Of a stretch of 64,000 bases of DNA, positions 16,957 to 25,722 are shown piece by piece; within the stretch, counting starts at the first letter, position 1; every line of letters starts with the position of its first letter. The translations under genes and the position numbers were made by a program. Below the pieces are notes generated by a model. That model was not told the DNA's origin and ran no database searches. It saw only the letters and a list, made by a program, of their open reading frames with translations. Source of the DNA: Pseudophaeobacter arcticus DSM 23566 (GTDB lineage: Bacteria > Pseudomonadota > Alphaproteobacteria > Rhodobacterales > Rhodobacteraceae); NCBI RefSeq assembly GCF_000473205.1, contig NZ_KI421507.1, positions 43,208 through 107,207 on the forward strand. The letters are read 5' to 3'.

Positions 16957-16981
16957 GTGTGGCCGAAGCCTATTTTGAGAC

Positions 16982-17182
16982 TTGGTAGAAATGACGCCGT
17001 GTTCTCGTGCGTACGGGACACACTTGATGCGCCGCACCAAAGCTGCGGAGATTTCCCGCAAGACGGGCAACCTTCGCGCTGTGCAACTTCTGCTTGGCCA
17101 TGCGAAGGTCGATAGCACCGTGCGTTATTTAGGTGTCGAGCTGGAAGATGCGTTAAGCATTGCTGAAAGAATCGACATTTGA
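16982..17182 (+). pseudogene. Tyrosine recombinase / phage-type integrase, C-terminal remnant
   Basis: About 60 residues matching the end of a tyrosine recombinase: HLMRRT (the HxxR arginine region), LRAVQLLLGHAKVDSTVRYL with the conserved His and catalytic Tyr, and a tail LEDALSIAERIDI. The rest of the enzyme is absent, so it is inactive. Its presence shows that an integrative element was once here. An inverted-repeat hairpin follows directly. Confidence 0.8.
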
Positions 17183-17209
17183 ACAAAGTTGGCGGATGCC
17201 AACTTTGTT
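17182..17209. terminator. Perfect 12-bp inverted repeat after the integrase remnant
   Basis: AACAAAGTTGGC, a 4-base loop, then GCCAACTTTGTT. The hairpin starts at the stop codon of the integrase remnant, so it probably served as its terminator. The 3' side ends in TTTGTT, a modest U-rich run. Confidence 0.7.
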
Positions 17210-17455
17210 CGCCAATCCAGAACGTGCCTTTGTGCCTGCCAACCTTGATCTCTTTTGGGGCATGGGTGGTCTCAGAAATGAAGCCAGAGTCATCAACGTT
17301 GTATTTTCGACGCTAAGTGACTATGTAAAGTATACGAAAGTTGCGGTTCTCTGCGGCATAGGCGTATCAGCCTGCCAGAGCGGACCACAACCCTTCATCA
17401 TGAAAATTCAGCTGTCACGTCCTGTAGCAGGGATCTGATGTTTGGGAAGCTTGCC

Positions 17456-17627
17456 GATGTTATCGCGCACGACCACGTCAGTTGTGACATTTCTTCATCC
17501 GTTTGTGGTCGCGGGATACACCGATGAACTGGCCGCGCCGGACATCGAAGTGACACTGTTGGGCGATCAATCCATGCGCCCATCAGGGCGCGCCCAAGAC
17601 AAGGTCACCCACTTGGTCTTGGTGTGA
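17456..17627 (+). pseudogene. Broken paralog C of the island family
   Basis: The start of this frame (SVVTFLHPFVVAGYTDELAA, then PDIEV) matches the N-terminal module of the proteins at 8637-9131 and 11908-12222. After IEV the similarity stops and the frame ends at 17627, at 56 residues, much shorter than the paralogs. It is on the opposite strand from the other two and flanks groESL on the other side. Most likely a decayed copy. Confidence 0.6.
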
Positions 17628-17676
17628 AAGACCTCGCTTGGTCCGGCCGACCTTAAACCACAAAGGAAACTGAAAA

Positions 17677-17910
17677 TTGACGAAACTCACAAAAAACAAT
17701 CTGTTCAAAGTGTATGACTCCAAACCGGAAACCGCGATGGAAAAGACGACGCGTGTCGTCAGACAAATGGTCGACGAAGAAACGGAACAACGACAAGCTA
17801 AAGTTACTCGGCTTCGCAATACCCGCCTTGAAAGAGAAGCGAACACGCCATCCGAAACCACAGCGAAAACAGCGCGCAAAACGCGACCTTCTAGAACCGT
17901 TTCAAAGTGA
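17677..17910 (+). CDS. Small charged helical protein (77 aa)
   Basis: TTG at 17677, preceded by AAAGGAAA, encodes 77 residues rich in Lys, Arg, Glu and Thr, with a predicted helix (TRVVRQMVDEETEQRQAKVT) and a basic tail (TARKTRPSRTVSK). I recall similar small proteins near stress genes in Rhodobacterales but cannot name a family. Function unknown. Confidence 0.55.
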   Translation: MTKLTKNNLFKVYDSKPETAMEKTTRVVRQMVDEETEQRQAKVTRLRNTRLEREANTPSETTAKTARKTRPSRTVSK

Positions 17911-18040
17911 TTATAGAGCTTCGACGGCATTGCTTTACGTTGAGCGCTCCGCTGGGCAACAGTCACTTCAATCAGGCTGAAATCGGCCAGAGCTTTTCCC
18001 GGATTTTCCAATCGCTCCCGCCGATAACAAGGATCCATCC

Positions 18041-18322
18041 ATGACAAGCGATGAGCGACCCTCAGAAAAAATCCACTATATCTGCCAGACTTATGTTGAA
18101 ACGAAGGCTGGGCGCAACGGGCAGACCGGGCTGAAGATTGCAAAGCAATTTGAATATTCCACAGCGTCGGAAGCACAGAACAGAGCCGAACGAGAGGCTC
18201 TATCCGAAAATTGTTCTGGTGCCGACGCCTACATGGTCACTGAAGATCCAGCCAGTGGAGAAGTTGGCGTCCCAAGCTTCCTTGTAAGGCTAGGCAATGT
18301 CCCCGAATTTGACGATTTCTAG
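18041..18322 (+). CDS. Uncharacterised small protein (93 aa)
   Basis: A 93-residue soluble protein. The N-terminal half (HYICQTYVETKAGRNGQTGL then KIAKQFEYSTASEAQNRAER) looks like a beta-hairpin plus helix and resembles small stress-associated hypotheticals of alphaproteobacteria, but no domain can be named. It has two cysteines. It is in the same orientation as the hemerythrin-like gene downstream. Confidence 0.6.
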   Translation: MTSDERPSEKIHYICQTYVETKAGRNGQTGLKIAKQFEYSTASEAQNRAEREALSENCSGADAYMVTEDPASGEVGVPSFLVRLGNVPEFDDF

Positions 18323-18644
18323 AAGCCCGAAAATGACCGCGGCCTGCGCGGAGTCCATGTCCCTCAAACGCGACACTTCACCCGCGTCTGAGTCGTTGTA
18401 GCCGCCGGCAGCAAAAGCAGGGTTTGAATTTCGTGTCTCAGCAGGGGCTTTGAACGTTCTGTGTGGATGGCTCCTGCTTAGCAAGACATTTTTTGAGCTG
18501 ATATGAGCGCCTGTCAGATGCAGCCGTGTGTCCGGCCTGTTTGCGCAGCGCATAGGGCTGCTGGCCCTGATGGTTTCCGCTGACCAGGGCGATTGCCCAA
18601 TTCGCAAGGTCGACGCTCTTGACTTGGCACAAGCAGAGGCTTTT
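18323..18644. other. Non-coding stretch before the hemerythrin-like gene
   Basis: About 320 bases with only degenerate open frames. One minus-strand frame hints at decayed mobile-element sequence but was not matched to a known transposase. It should also hold the promoter of the hemerythrin-like gene; none was seen clearly. Confidence 0.4.
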
Positions 18645-19235
18645 ATGCCAAGCATGAATGACCTCTCAACACAGTCGCTGGATGACCTAACAATTGACGA
18701 GTCCTCGCGGCCCAAAGCGCCAAAGGTTCCGGCAGCAACAGACATGCACCGCCGCCAAGGTCGACAGCTGGCGGCCATCCACCGTCACTATCTGATGGAG
18801 ATGGCCCAAATTGGAGCGGTGTTGGCGCGGATTGAAGCGGGAGAGGCTCCGCCCGAGAACCTGAGGCAGATCGTACTCTCACTCGATATGGCGGAGAATT
18901 TCCGGGCGTTCGGAAACCTTTGCGGGCGCGAATGCCAGGTGCTCAAATTCCACCACGACATTGAAGGTTCCGATATGTTCCCCCGGATCGAGGCGGCGGG
19001 TGGAGGGATGTTTCGAGAGGTCGTCGCCAAGCTGCTGTCAGAGCACGAGGTGATCCACGAGTTGATCATCCGCCTCGGTCGCGCTGCGGACGCGCTGATG
19101 GAAGATCCGGAAGAGGCGAACTTCGTTCATGCCGCCACCACGTACCGAAAACTTGAAGAGGTCGTACGCTCCCATTTTGGCTATGAGGAGACGGAACTGG
19201 CGGAGGTGATCGGCTATTACCTCGGATCGATCTGA
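18645..19235 (+). CDS. Hemerythrin-like (HHE-domain) protein
   Basis: A 196-residue helical protein. An HHE-type metal-binding pattern is visible: HRHYLMEM, HHDIEGSDMFPRIE, LLSEHEVIHELI and HFGYEETEL, the order expected for a di-iron four-helix bundle. Such proteins bind O2 or NO or sense redox state. ATG at 18645 is used; the frame extends ~39 residues upstream without family-like sequence. It closes the island and may report oxidative stress, but this is inference. Confidence 0.8.
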   Translation: MPSMNDLSTQSLDDLTIDESSRPKAPKVPAATDMHRRQGRQLAAIHRHYLMEMAQIGAVLARIEAGEAPPENLRQIVLSLDMAENFRAFGNLCGRECQVLKFHHDIEGSDMFPRIEAAGGGMFREVVAKLLSEHEVIHELIIRLGRAADALMEDPEEANFVHAATTYRKLEEVVRSHFGYEETELAEVIGYYLGSI

Positions 19236-19801
19236 AGCCGCATCCGGAACAGCTATGCATCGTCTGAAGAAAATGTAGTTGCGGGGCGCGTTCGTCCGCG
19301 CTGCCGCCGCTCAACGGTAAAATGCTGCATGCGGTATGAATGGCAGCAATGACGGGCCGCACCGCAGCGCCGGGTGCCAGCGGTGAAAGGCGGCAACGGG
19401 CCGATCATGCCCTTTACCTGGGCCGAACCACCCAGACTTTGTAGAGGTCGCTGCCTGCGCGTAGCCGTCGTTGCAGGAGCGGGGCGACTCGCAGTCCATT
19501 TGCGAGCGCGCCAATTTGGGTTGCCGCGCCTCTGGTCCGGAGCTGGAGCGAACCTGGAACGGCGCTGGGTCGGCAGGAAGGCGCAGGATTGGGCAGGCGG
19601 TGTCGGCGGAAAAATACTCAATCAAAAAGGGTGGCAGTAAAGCGCACACAAGGGATGACTGTTTTGGCGGCACGGCGCCGGAAATGCCGCCTTTGCCATC
19701 TTGGGCTGGAGGCGGGCGCATGCCGGGCCTAGCTCTTGTGTACGGCCCGCAGAAATGAAGGCGGGCCGCAAAAACACAGTAGAATGAATGGAGTGTTCAA
19801 C
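19236..19801. other. Long non-coding GC-rich stretch at the island's right edge
   Basis: About 560 bases with no convincing gene. It contains motifs reminiscent of dispersed intergenic repeats I recall from roseobacter genomes (around 19330-19440), and an 8-bp inverted repeat CGGCCCGC / GCGGGCCG at 19743-19768. The EF-hand gene promoter should lie near the right end. Confidence 0.4.
19743..19768. terminator. 8-bp GC-rich hairpin upstream of the EF-hand gene
   Basis: CGGCCCGC, a 10-base loop, then GCGGGCCG followed by CAAAAAC. It may be a terminator of leftward transcription (T-rich on the minus strand is lacking) or a structured 5' leader of the EF-hand gene. Confidence 0.4.
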
Positions 19802-20041
19802 ATGACTAAGATTTCCCTGACAGCCGTTGCTTTCGCAGCTCTGATCGCAGCACCACTTGCAGCCCAGGTCGCTGTGGATGCTGACGGAAATGGCAGCTTC
19901 TCCCTTGAAGAACTTCAGGCCGCCTTTCCTGATCTTTCCGCCGAAGCCTTTGCGCAGATCGACACCAATGAAGATGGCTCCGCTGATCTCGTAGAGGTGC
20001 AGGCGGCCAAGGAAGCAGGTATTCTGCCGGCCGCAGGTTAA
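19802..20041 (+). CDS. Small exported EF-hand protein
   Basis: A 79-residue protein. Residues 1-21 are a signal peptide (MTKISLTAVAFAALIAAPLA). Two EF-hand loops follow: DADGNGSFSLEE and DTNEDGSADLVE, both with Asp/Asn at the 1, 3 and 5 positions and Glu at 12, so calcium binding is likely. Roseobacters carry many such small periplasmic calmodulin-like proteins. The partner is unknown. Confidence 0.85.
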   Translation: MTKISLTAVAFAALIAAPLAAQVAVDADGNGSFSLEELQAAFPDLSAEAFAQIDTNEDGSADLVEVQAAKEAGILPAAG

Positions 20042-20195
20042 CCCGCTGCGGGACTTTCACGTCCCTAACGGTTCACCACCCATGCGACCACCGCACTGGT
20101 AGATCCGAACCATCCAGGTGATCGCCCGTTGTGGTCCAGGAACAGTTCTGTCAGGCGCAAAGCAAAGCTCTGTGCCTGACAGGTTTAAGCAGCCT

Positions 20196-22421
20196 TCAGG
20201 GAGCCAAAACCGTCGGCTCGACGGATGGTGTCACAAGGGCGGTGTGAGGCATTTTGGGACCTGTGACAGGGTGGGCTGCGACCTCGAGATGGGTAGGCGG
20301 CAACCCTTGCAGATAGCGCCCGTAAGCCATGTCAAAACCCTGCTCCAGCCTCCGCGTGAAGCCCCTGGTGTCAAACAGGGGCGCAGAGCGACGATTGCGC
20401 TGCAGTTTGCTGCGCAGAGCGGCAAGCGCGTCCGGGTCATTGGCCAGCTCCAGAGCGCGGGCTTCGTATTCGGCGGCGGATTTGGCGATCATTTCCGGCA
20501 GCCCCACGGCGCTGACCAGGCTGGCGCCAACCCGCGAGGCAAACTGACGCCCCGGCAGCGTCAGGACCGGCAGCCCGGCCCAGAGTGCATCGCTGGCTGT
20601 TGTATGTGCGTTGACCACAAAAGTGTCGAGAAACAGATCCGCAGCCCGGTGCCGGGCCAGATGCTTTTCCTGGCTGACGCGGGGGGCAAAGATCAGACGG
20701 TCAGGATCCTGGCCGCGCTCTGCGGCTTCCCGGCGCAAATTCTCCTTGGAGCTGTCGCTGCACTCCAGCAGCCAAAGAACACTGCCCTCAACCTGGTCAA
20801 GCAGACGCATCCAGATGTCAAATTCCGTCGGCGTGATCTTGTAGCTGCTGTTGAAGGAGCAAAAAACAAACCCGGTGCTTGGCAAGCCACAGTCCTTGCG
20901 GGTGTACTGCTGGCCTGACAGCGGGCGTTTGTCGTCATTGACCTGATAGCTGTGCGGCAGGCGCATGAGATGTTCTTCGAAATAGCGCTCGCTGCCGGCA
21001 GGGCAGGTGACGTGATCCCCAATAAAGTAATCTATGGCGGTACTGCCCAGGGTTCCTGGAAAGCCAAGGTAGGACATGTGCAGTGGGGCCAGGCGATTGG
21101 CAAACAGGGTTGTCCGGTTGTTTCCGGTAAAGCCCTTCAGGTCGATGGCGATGTGCAGCCCATCTGCGACCACCTGCTTTGTGGCTTCGGCATCAGAAAG
21201 CTGGCTGATGTCCTTAAAGCTGGTGACGGCCTGGCTGACGCGGCGGCGCATGGCATCCTCGGGCGCCGGATCGTAGGAATAGGCTATGATGTTAAAACGA
21301 TTTTGATCATGGGCTTCAAACAGTCCGGCCATCAGATGCATGGTGGCGTGATCATGATAATCGGACGAGAAATAGCCGATGCGCAGCCGGTCCGGGCGGT
21401 CTGTTCCCAACAGGTCATCAGGCAAAGGCTTTGCAGGCGTTACCTTGGGAAGAAGCGTGTTTGCATAGGCCTGGGTCCGCAAACGCAAAAGGTCTGGGTT
21501 GTCCTCAAACGTGAGACAGGCAAAGGCGGAGCAGGCCTTGCTTGTCAGCCCAAGCTGCCGGCGAACCTGTTGGTATTCCTCCACCCAAGTCCAGTCATTC
21601 AGATGTGCCTGGACGTGCAATTTATCGGCACGGACCCGATCGTCGCCAGGGCTGGCTTCAAGTATTTTCTCGAATCGCTTGATCGCCGCCTGTTTGTTCC
21701 CATCCAGAGATTGCAGCTGCGCCAGGTTATATTGGGCGCTGCTCAGCTCTGGGGCAAGTTCGGTGGCCTGCTCCAGCAGGGCCTTTGCCTGCTCCATGCG
21801 GCCATCCCTTAGCAATACTGTGCTGTAGTTGAACAGAATTACCGGGCTTTGGGGCGCCAGTTTGGCGGCTTTTTCCAACAGCGGCTCGGCCTCGGTCAGA
21901 CGGCCCAGATCCGTCAGCGTGTTTGCCATATTGTTCAGGGCGCTCAGATCATTGTCATCCAGCGAAAGGGCCTTGCGGTAGAGCGCCAGGGCATTGTCTG
22001 TTTGCCCCTGTGCGCGGTGAACATCCCCCAGCGAGGAAAAGACAGACGGATCCTTCGGGTTCAGCTCGCAGGCCTTGTTCAGACAGGTTGCCGCTTCATC
22101 CAGATTTTTTGCCTTGAGATGACATTTGCCAAGGGTGCTCCAAAGAAAACCGGATCTCTTGTGGCTGCTGAGAAGAGCAGCGCAGGCGCTTGCCACCTTG
22201 GCGTAATCGCCGCGGTCAAAAGCAGTAGCCAGCTGTTGTTGCTGTTCCAGAGGAGGGTTGAGATCTTGCATTATCTTTTTTTGCAAGCTGGTAAACGCCG
22301 CTTGAGCGCGCGCATTTTTTGGAAACTTGGCGAGAATGTCACCATAGATCCTGGCGGCGTCCGCGTGTTTCTTTTTCCGTTCCAGTCGGTTTGCTTTGGT
22401 CATGGATACAGCGATATTCAT
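20196..22421 (-). CDS. TPR protein with O-GlcNAc-transferase-like (GT41/SPINDLY) domain
   Basis: A 741-residue protein. Residues ~1-280 are tetratricopeptide repeats (e.g. LWSTLGKCHLKAKNLDEAAT and VFSSLGDVHRAQGQTDNALA). Residues ~330-715 form a GT41-type catalytic region with RLRIGYFSSDYHDHATMHL, APLHMSYLGFPGTLGSTAID and the sugar-nucleotide-binding part TTASDALWAGLPVLTLPGR. GT41 enzymes add GlcNAc or related sugars to Ser/Thr of proteins. In bacteria such proteins often modify surface or flagellar proteins. It is divergent from the GSCFA gene. Confidence 0.88.
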   Translation of the reverse strand: MNIAVSMTKANRLERKKKHADAARIYGDILAKFPKNARAQAAFTSLQKKIMQDLNPPLEQQQQLATAFDRGDYAKVASACAALLSSHKRSGFLWSTLGKCHLKAKNLDEAATCLNKACELNPKDPSVFSSLGDVHRAQGQTDNALALYRKALSLDDNDLSALNNMANTLTDLGRLTEAEPLLEKAAKLAPQSPVILFNYSTVLLRDGRMEQAKALLEQATELAPELSSAQYNLAQLQSLDGNKQAAIKRFEKILEASPGDDRVRADKLHVQAHLNDWTWVEEYQQVRRQLGLTSKACSAFACLTFEDNPDLLRLRTQAYANTLLPKVTPAKPLPDDLLGTDRPDRLRIGYFSSDYHDHATMHLMAGLFEAHDQNRFNIIAYSYDPAPEDAMRRRVSQAVTSFKDISQLSDAEATKQVVADGLHIAIDLKGFTGNNRTTLFANRLAPLHMSYLGFPGTLGSTAIDYFIGDHVTCPAGSERYFEEHLMRLPHSYQVNDDKRPLSGQQYTRKDCGLPSTGFVFCSFNSSYKITPTEFDIWMRLLDQVEGSVLWLLECSDSSKENLRREAAERGQDPDRLIFAPRVSQEKHLARHRAADLFLDTFVVNAHTTASDALWAGLPVLTLPGRQFASRVGASLVSAVGLPEMIAKSAAEYEARALELANDPDALAALRSKLQRNRRSAPLFDTRGFTRRLEQGFDMAYGRYLQGLPPTHLEVAAHPVTGPKMPHTALVTPSVEPTVLAP

Positions 22422-22656
22422 GGAATCCTATCTCATAGTCACGCACAGAGCAGCCGGTCATCGTTCTGAGGACTTTTGGGCCGCGTTCTCTAACGCTATG
22501 CCAAGGGAATTAAGATTGAGTTTCGATAAACTGATCCGGCATCTGCGTCCGGTGCGGGATCATTTCTGGGCCGCGGAAAATGGTTTACTGGCGCAAGGGA
22601 ATTGTTTTCCCGTCCCAGCCCGCCTAGGCTGGCCAAAACGATAGCAGGCAGACACG
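22422..22656. promoter_or_regulatory. Divergent intergenic region, GT41 / GSCFA genes
   Basis: About 235 bases that must hold promoters for the GT41 gene (leftward) and the GSCFA gene (rightward). No clear motif could be assigned. Confidence 0.35.
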
Positions 22657-23739
22657 ATGAGCGAGCAATCTCCAAACCCCTATGTGGGCTTGCCGGAAAC
22701 GGCCTTCTGGAAGCGGGCGGTGGCGGCGCGAAATCCGCTTGAGATTTCGCAGCTGTGGCGTCCCAAATTCCCGGTGGCGCGCAAGCATAAGGTGATCACG
22801 GCGGGATCCTGTTTTGCGCAGCACTTCAGTCGTGCGCTGGTTGCGCGCGGCTATGGCTGGCAGGATGCAGAACCGGCGCCAAACCTGCTGAGCGAAGATC
22901 AGGCCCGTGCCTATAACTACGGGATCTTTTCGTTTCGCACCGGCAATATCTACACCGCGCGCATGTTGCGGCAATGGCTGGGCTATGCCTTTGAAGGCGA
23001 AGAGCCCCCGGTGGAGTGCTGGCAGACGGAAGGGCGGTTTTATGATCCGCTGCGCCCGGGGATTGAGCCAGATGGCTTTGTTGATATGGCCGAGCTGCAG
23101 GCCTCCCGCAGTGCAACGCTGGCAGCGATTCGCACGGCGGTCACCGAGGCGGATGTTTTTGTCTTTACCATGGGGCTGACGGAATGCTGGCGCGACCGGG
23201 AAAGCGGTCTGGAATATGCCATGTGTCCCGGCACCCTGGCCGGCCGCTTTGATCCTGACCAGCATGAATTTGTGAACCAGAGCTTCATCGGTATTCGGCG
23301 CGATATGCGGGCGGCTTTGAAAATCCTGCGCCAGGCCAATCCCAAACTGAAGGTGCTGCTGACCGTCTCGCCGGTGCCGCTGACCGCAACCGCCTCGGGG
23401 GAGCATGTGCTGACGGCGACATCACATTCCAAATCGGTTCTGCGGGCCGTAGCGGGTGAGCTGGCGGCAGAGTTCAGCCATGTCGATTATTTCCCGTCCT
23501 ATGAGATCATAGCCCACCCTGCCTATCGGGGCATGTTTTACGCGCCCAATCAGCGCAGCGTGGTGGCGCAGGGGGTCAACCATGTGATGGAGAGCTTCTT
23601 TGCCTGCCAGAGTGAGGCCTTCCCCTGGCTGGCGCGCAAATCCAAACGTGGCGGGCAGCAGCCGGGCGACAGCAAGACCGCAGCTGCCAATGCCCGGGCG
23701 GTCAAATGTGACGAGGAGTTCCTGGATGCCTTTGGATAA
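22657..23739 (+). CDS. GSCFA-domain protein
   Basis: A 360-residue protein with the name-giving motif (ITAGSCFAQHFSRAL, around residues 47-61), the conserved FVFTMGLTECW block and a C-terminal YFPSYEI block. GSCFA proteins are related to SGNH/GDSL hydrolases with Ser in the GSC motif and are thought to act on acylated glycans, although their biochemistry is poorly known. It overlaps the next gene by 14 bases, so the two are coupled. Confidence 0.88.
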   Translation: MSEQSPNPYVGLPETAFWKRAVAARNPLEISQLWRPKFPVARKHKVITAGSCFAQHFSRALVARGYGWQDAEPAPNLLSEDQARAYNYGIFSFRTGNIYTARMLRQWLGYAFEGEEPPVECWQTEGRFYDPLRPGIEPDGFVDMAELQASRSATLAAIRTAVTEADVFVFTMGLTECWRDRESGLEYAMCPGTLAGRFDPDQHEFVNQSFIGIRRDMRAALKILRQANPKLKVLLTVSPVPLTATASGEHVLTATSHSKSVLRAVAGELAAEFSHVDYFPSYEIIAHPAYRGMFYAPNQRSVVAQGVNHVMESFFACQSEAFPWLARKSKRGGQQPGDSKTAAANARAVKCDEEFLDAFG

Positions 23740-24526
23740 GCCAAGCGCGGGCAAGACACCCAGCAAAAGCAGCAAGACCACCAAAGCCACACCCGCGCGG
23801 GGCCTGCGGTTCTGTGTCTTTGGCGACAGCCATATTGCCTGTGTCAAACATGCTTTGGATGAGGGGCTGCTGGATCTGAAGGGGATCGAGCTGGAGTTCT
23901 GGGGTGCACCGGGGCCGCAGTTTCGCGATCTGCACCTGGAAGAGGGGCGCCTGGTCGGGACCAGCGCGGCAGCCCGCGACAGTCTGGCAAGGATCAACCC
24001 GGCACGCAGCGCGGCGCTGGACCCGCAGGACTTTGACGGCTTTTTGTTTATTGGCTGCCGACTGCGCAGCTCTGAATTTCTGGTGCCATTGCTGGCCAGC
24101 CAGCCTGGATCTTTGGGCTATCTGAGCCAAGCAGTGCGTGATCTGATGCTGCCACGTTGGCTGGAAGGCTGCCGCTGGTACCGCGCGGCGCGCGAATTTG
24201 CCAAGCAGCGCCCGGTGTTCTTTTCCCCGGCAGGGTTTCTCAACGATGGGATTGTCAGCGAAGATGAGGTGGCCCGGACAGTCAACATCGAGGCGACACA
24301 GGCCGAGCGGGATGTGATCTGGGACCAGATTGCCAAAGCGATGGAAGAGGACAAGATCCAGCTGATCCGCCAACCCGAAGACACGGTGACCCGTGGTGGG
24401 TTGACCCGGGCCGCGTTTGCAACCAGCCTTGGTGATCAGGGGGATGACAGCGTACATAAGAACGGTGCCTATGGGGCATTGATCCTGAATCAGGCGCTGG
24501 GCGCGTTGCGCGCGATGCAGAAATAA
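23726..24526 (+). CDS. SGNH-hydrolase-like protein with GDSH motif
   Basis: A 266-residue protein. After a Lys/Ser/Thr-rich N-terminal segment comes LRFCVFGDSHIACVKHAL, where GDSH occupies the position of the GDS(L) nucleophile block of SGNH hydrolases. A C-terminal DSVHKNGAYGALI segment could supply the Asp-His block. The ATG at 23726 was chosen because it lies at the end of the GSCFA gene. It is probably an esterase or acyltransferase acting with the GSCFA protein on a glycan; this is inference from the motif and pairing. Confidence 0.7.
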   Translation: MPLDKPSAGKTPSKSSKTTKATPARGLRFCVFGDSHIACVKHALDEGLLDLKGIELEFWGAPGPQFRDLHLEEGRLVGTSAAARDSLARINPARSAALDPQDFDGFLFIGCRLRSSEFLVPLLASQPGSLGYLSQAVRDLMLPRWLEGCRWYRAAREFAKQRPVFFSPAGFLNDGIVSEDEVARTVNIEATQAERDVIWDQIAKAMEEDKIQLIRQPEDTVTRGGLTRAAFATSLGDQGDDSVHKNGAYGALILNQALGALRAMQK

Positions 24527-24598
24527 CCCTAGGGCTTGAATTCGGGCTCTGTTGGCGTTAAATGCCGCAGACCCTGCTAGCAGAGAGACACAAGGCAC

Positions 24599-24796
24599 AT
24601 GGCCACACTCAATCCCGTTCAGTTCATCCAGCAAGTCCGTGCCGAGGTGAGCAAGGTCGTTTGGCCTACCCGTCGCGAAGTTCTGCTGACCACAGTCATG
24701 GTCTTTATCATGGCGGCTTTGACGGCCGTGTTTTTTGCCCTGGTTGATGTTGTGATCCGCTTTGGCCTGCAAAACCTGCTTGGCATGTTTGGCTAA
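24599..24796 (+). CDS. secE: SecE, preprotein translocase subunit
   Basis: A 65-residue, single-helix SecE typical of alphaproteobacteria. The N-terminal amphipathic part (FIQQVRAEVSKVVWPTRREV) contains the conserved VWPTR motif; the membrane helix is TTVMVFIMAALTAVFFALVD. It stabilises SecY in the inner-membrane SecYEG channel. It sits ahead of nusG as in most bacteria, but no tRNA-Trp gene, its usual upstream neighbour, is seen here. Confidence 0.95.
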   Translation: MATLNPVQFIQQVRAEVSKVVWPTRREVLLTTVMVFIMAALTAVFFALVDVVIRFGLQNLLGMFG

Positions 24797-25088
24797 GCGT
24801 TCAAAACTGTGCCAGTTGGGGCGGCCTGAAATGGCGGTCTGTGACCTGTCCCAAATCTCTGGCCAGACCTGCGGGCACCGCGTCCGCACAAAACCGGACC
24901 CGGCTCTTGATCTTGCCCCCGTTGGCGGGTAGTTGAGCCAGAACCTCTGACGTGGGCGTGCGGCGAATCGTGTTGCGCGCCGATTTTTGTTAAAACGCTT
25001 GATGTGTTTGACGGGATCACGGCAGAAATCATTTTTACTGACGGCGTTGATTTTCTTTCGCGCGGCAAAACTAAGGACGGTCAAGTTC

Positions 25089-25622
25089 ATGGCGAAACGG
25101 TGGTATTCGGTCAGCGTTCTTTCGAACTTCGAAAAGAAAATCGCAGAGCAGATTCGCACCTCGGTTGCCGAACAGGGGCTTGAGGATGATATCGACGAGG
25201 TCCTGGTTCCCACCGAAGAGGTGATCGAGATCCGTCGCGGCAAAAAAGTCTCGACCGAGCGTCGCTTTATGCCCGGCTATGTGCTGGTGCATATGGAAAT
25301 GTCCGACCGGGGCTATCACCTGATTTCCTCGATCAACCGGGTTACCGGCTTCCTCGGCCCGCAGGGGCGTCCGATGCCAATGCGCGACGCCGAAGTCCAG
25401 GGCATCCTGGGTCGCGTCGAAGAAGGTGTTGAGGCACCCCGCACCCTGATCTCCTTTGAGATCGGTGACCGGGTCAAGGTCAACGACGGTCCGTTTGAAG
25501 ACTTCGACGGCATGGTCGAAGGCGTTGATGACGAGGCGCAAAAACTCAAGGTTTCGGTCTCCATCTTTGGCCGCGAAACCCCGGTCGAGCTGGACTACAC
25601 CCAGGTCACCAAACAGAGCTGA
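25089..25622 (+). CDS. nusG: NusG transcription termination/antitermination factor
   Basis: A 177-residue NusG. The NGN domain starts RWYSVSVLSNFEKKIAEQI; the linker and C-terminal KOW domain (FEIGDRVKVNDGPFEDFDGM) are complete. ATG at 25089 gives the canonical MAKRWYSV start; the frame extends upstream without family sequence. NusG couples RNA polymerase to Rho or to ribosomal protein S10 (encoded at 46174). A strong terminator follows. Confidence 0.96.
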   Translation: MAKRWYSVSVLSNFEKKIAEQIRTSVAEQGLEDDIDEVLVPTEEVIEIRRGKKVSTERRFMPGYVLVHMEMSDRGYHLISSINRVTGFLGPQGRPMPMRDAEVQGILGRVEEGVEAPRTLISFEIGDRVKVNDGPFEDFDGMVEGVDDEAQKLKVSVSIFGRETPVELDYTQVTKQS

Positions 25623-25650
25623 TCGCTCTCATTTTTCGAATTCAAGAAAG

Positions 25651-25684
25651 CGCCGCGAAGCCCCAAGCCTCGCGGCGTTTTTTT
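25651..25684 (+). terminator. Rho-independent terminator after nusG
   Basis: Stem CGCCGCGA / TCGCGGCG with an 11-base loop, followed by a run of seven T residues. It ends secE-nusG transcription before the rplK operon. Confidence 0.9.
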
Positions 25685-25722
25685 GTTTGTGGGAACGGCA
25701 GCTGAGCGGGACATTGCGGACC

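Noticed and set aside
17160..17438. Open frame after the integrase remnant.
   Set aside because: It starts inside the remnant and hairpin, and its translation shows no domain or ribosome-binding site.
19253..19758. Several overlapping open frames of 70-136 codons on both strands.
   Set aside because: None has a ribosome-binding site, domain pattern or consistent codon use; GC-rich DNA gives such frames by chance.
24527..24598. tRNA-Trp before secE, the usual neighbour.
   Set aside because: The interval is only ~70 bases and shows no acceptor stem, anticodon loop or T-loop sequence.
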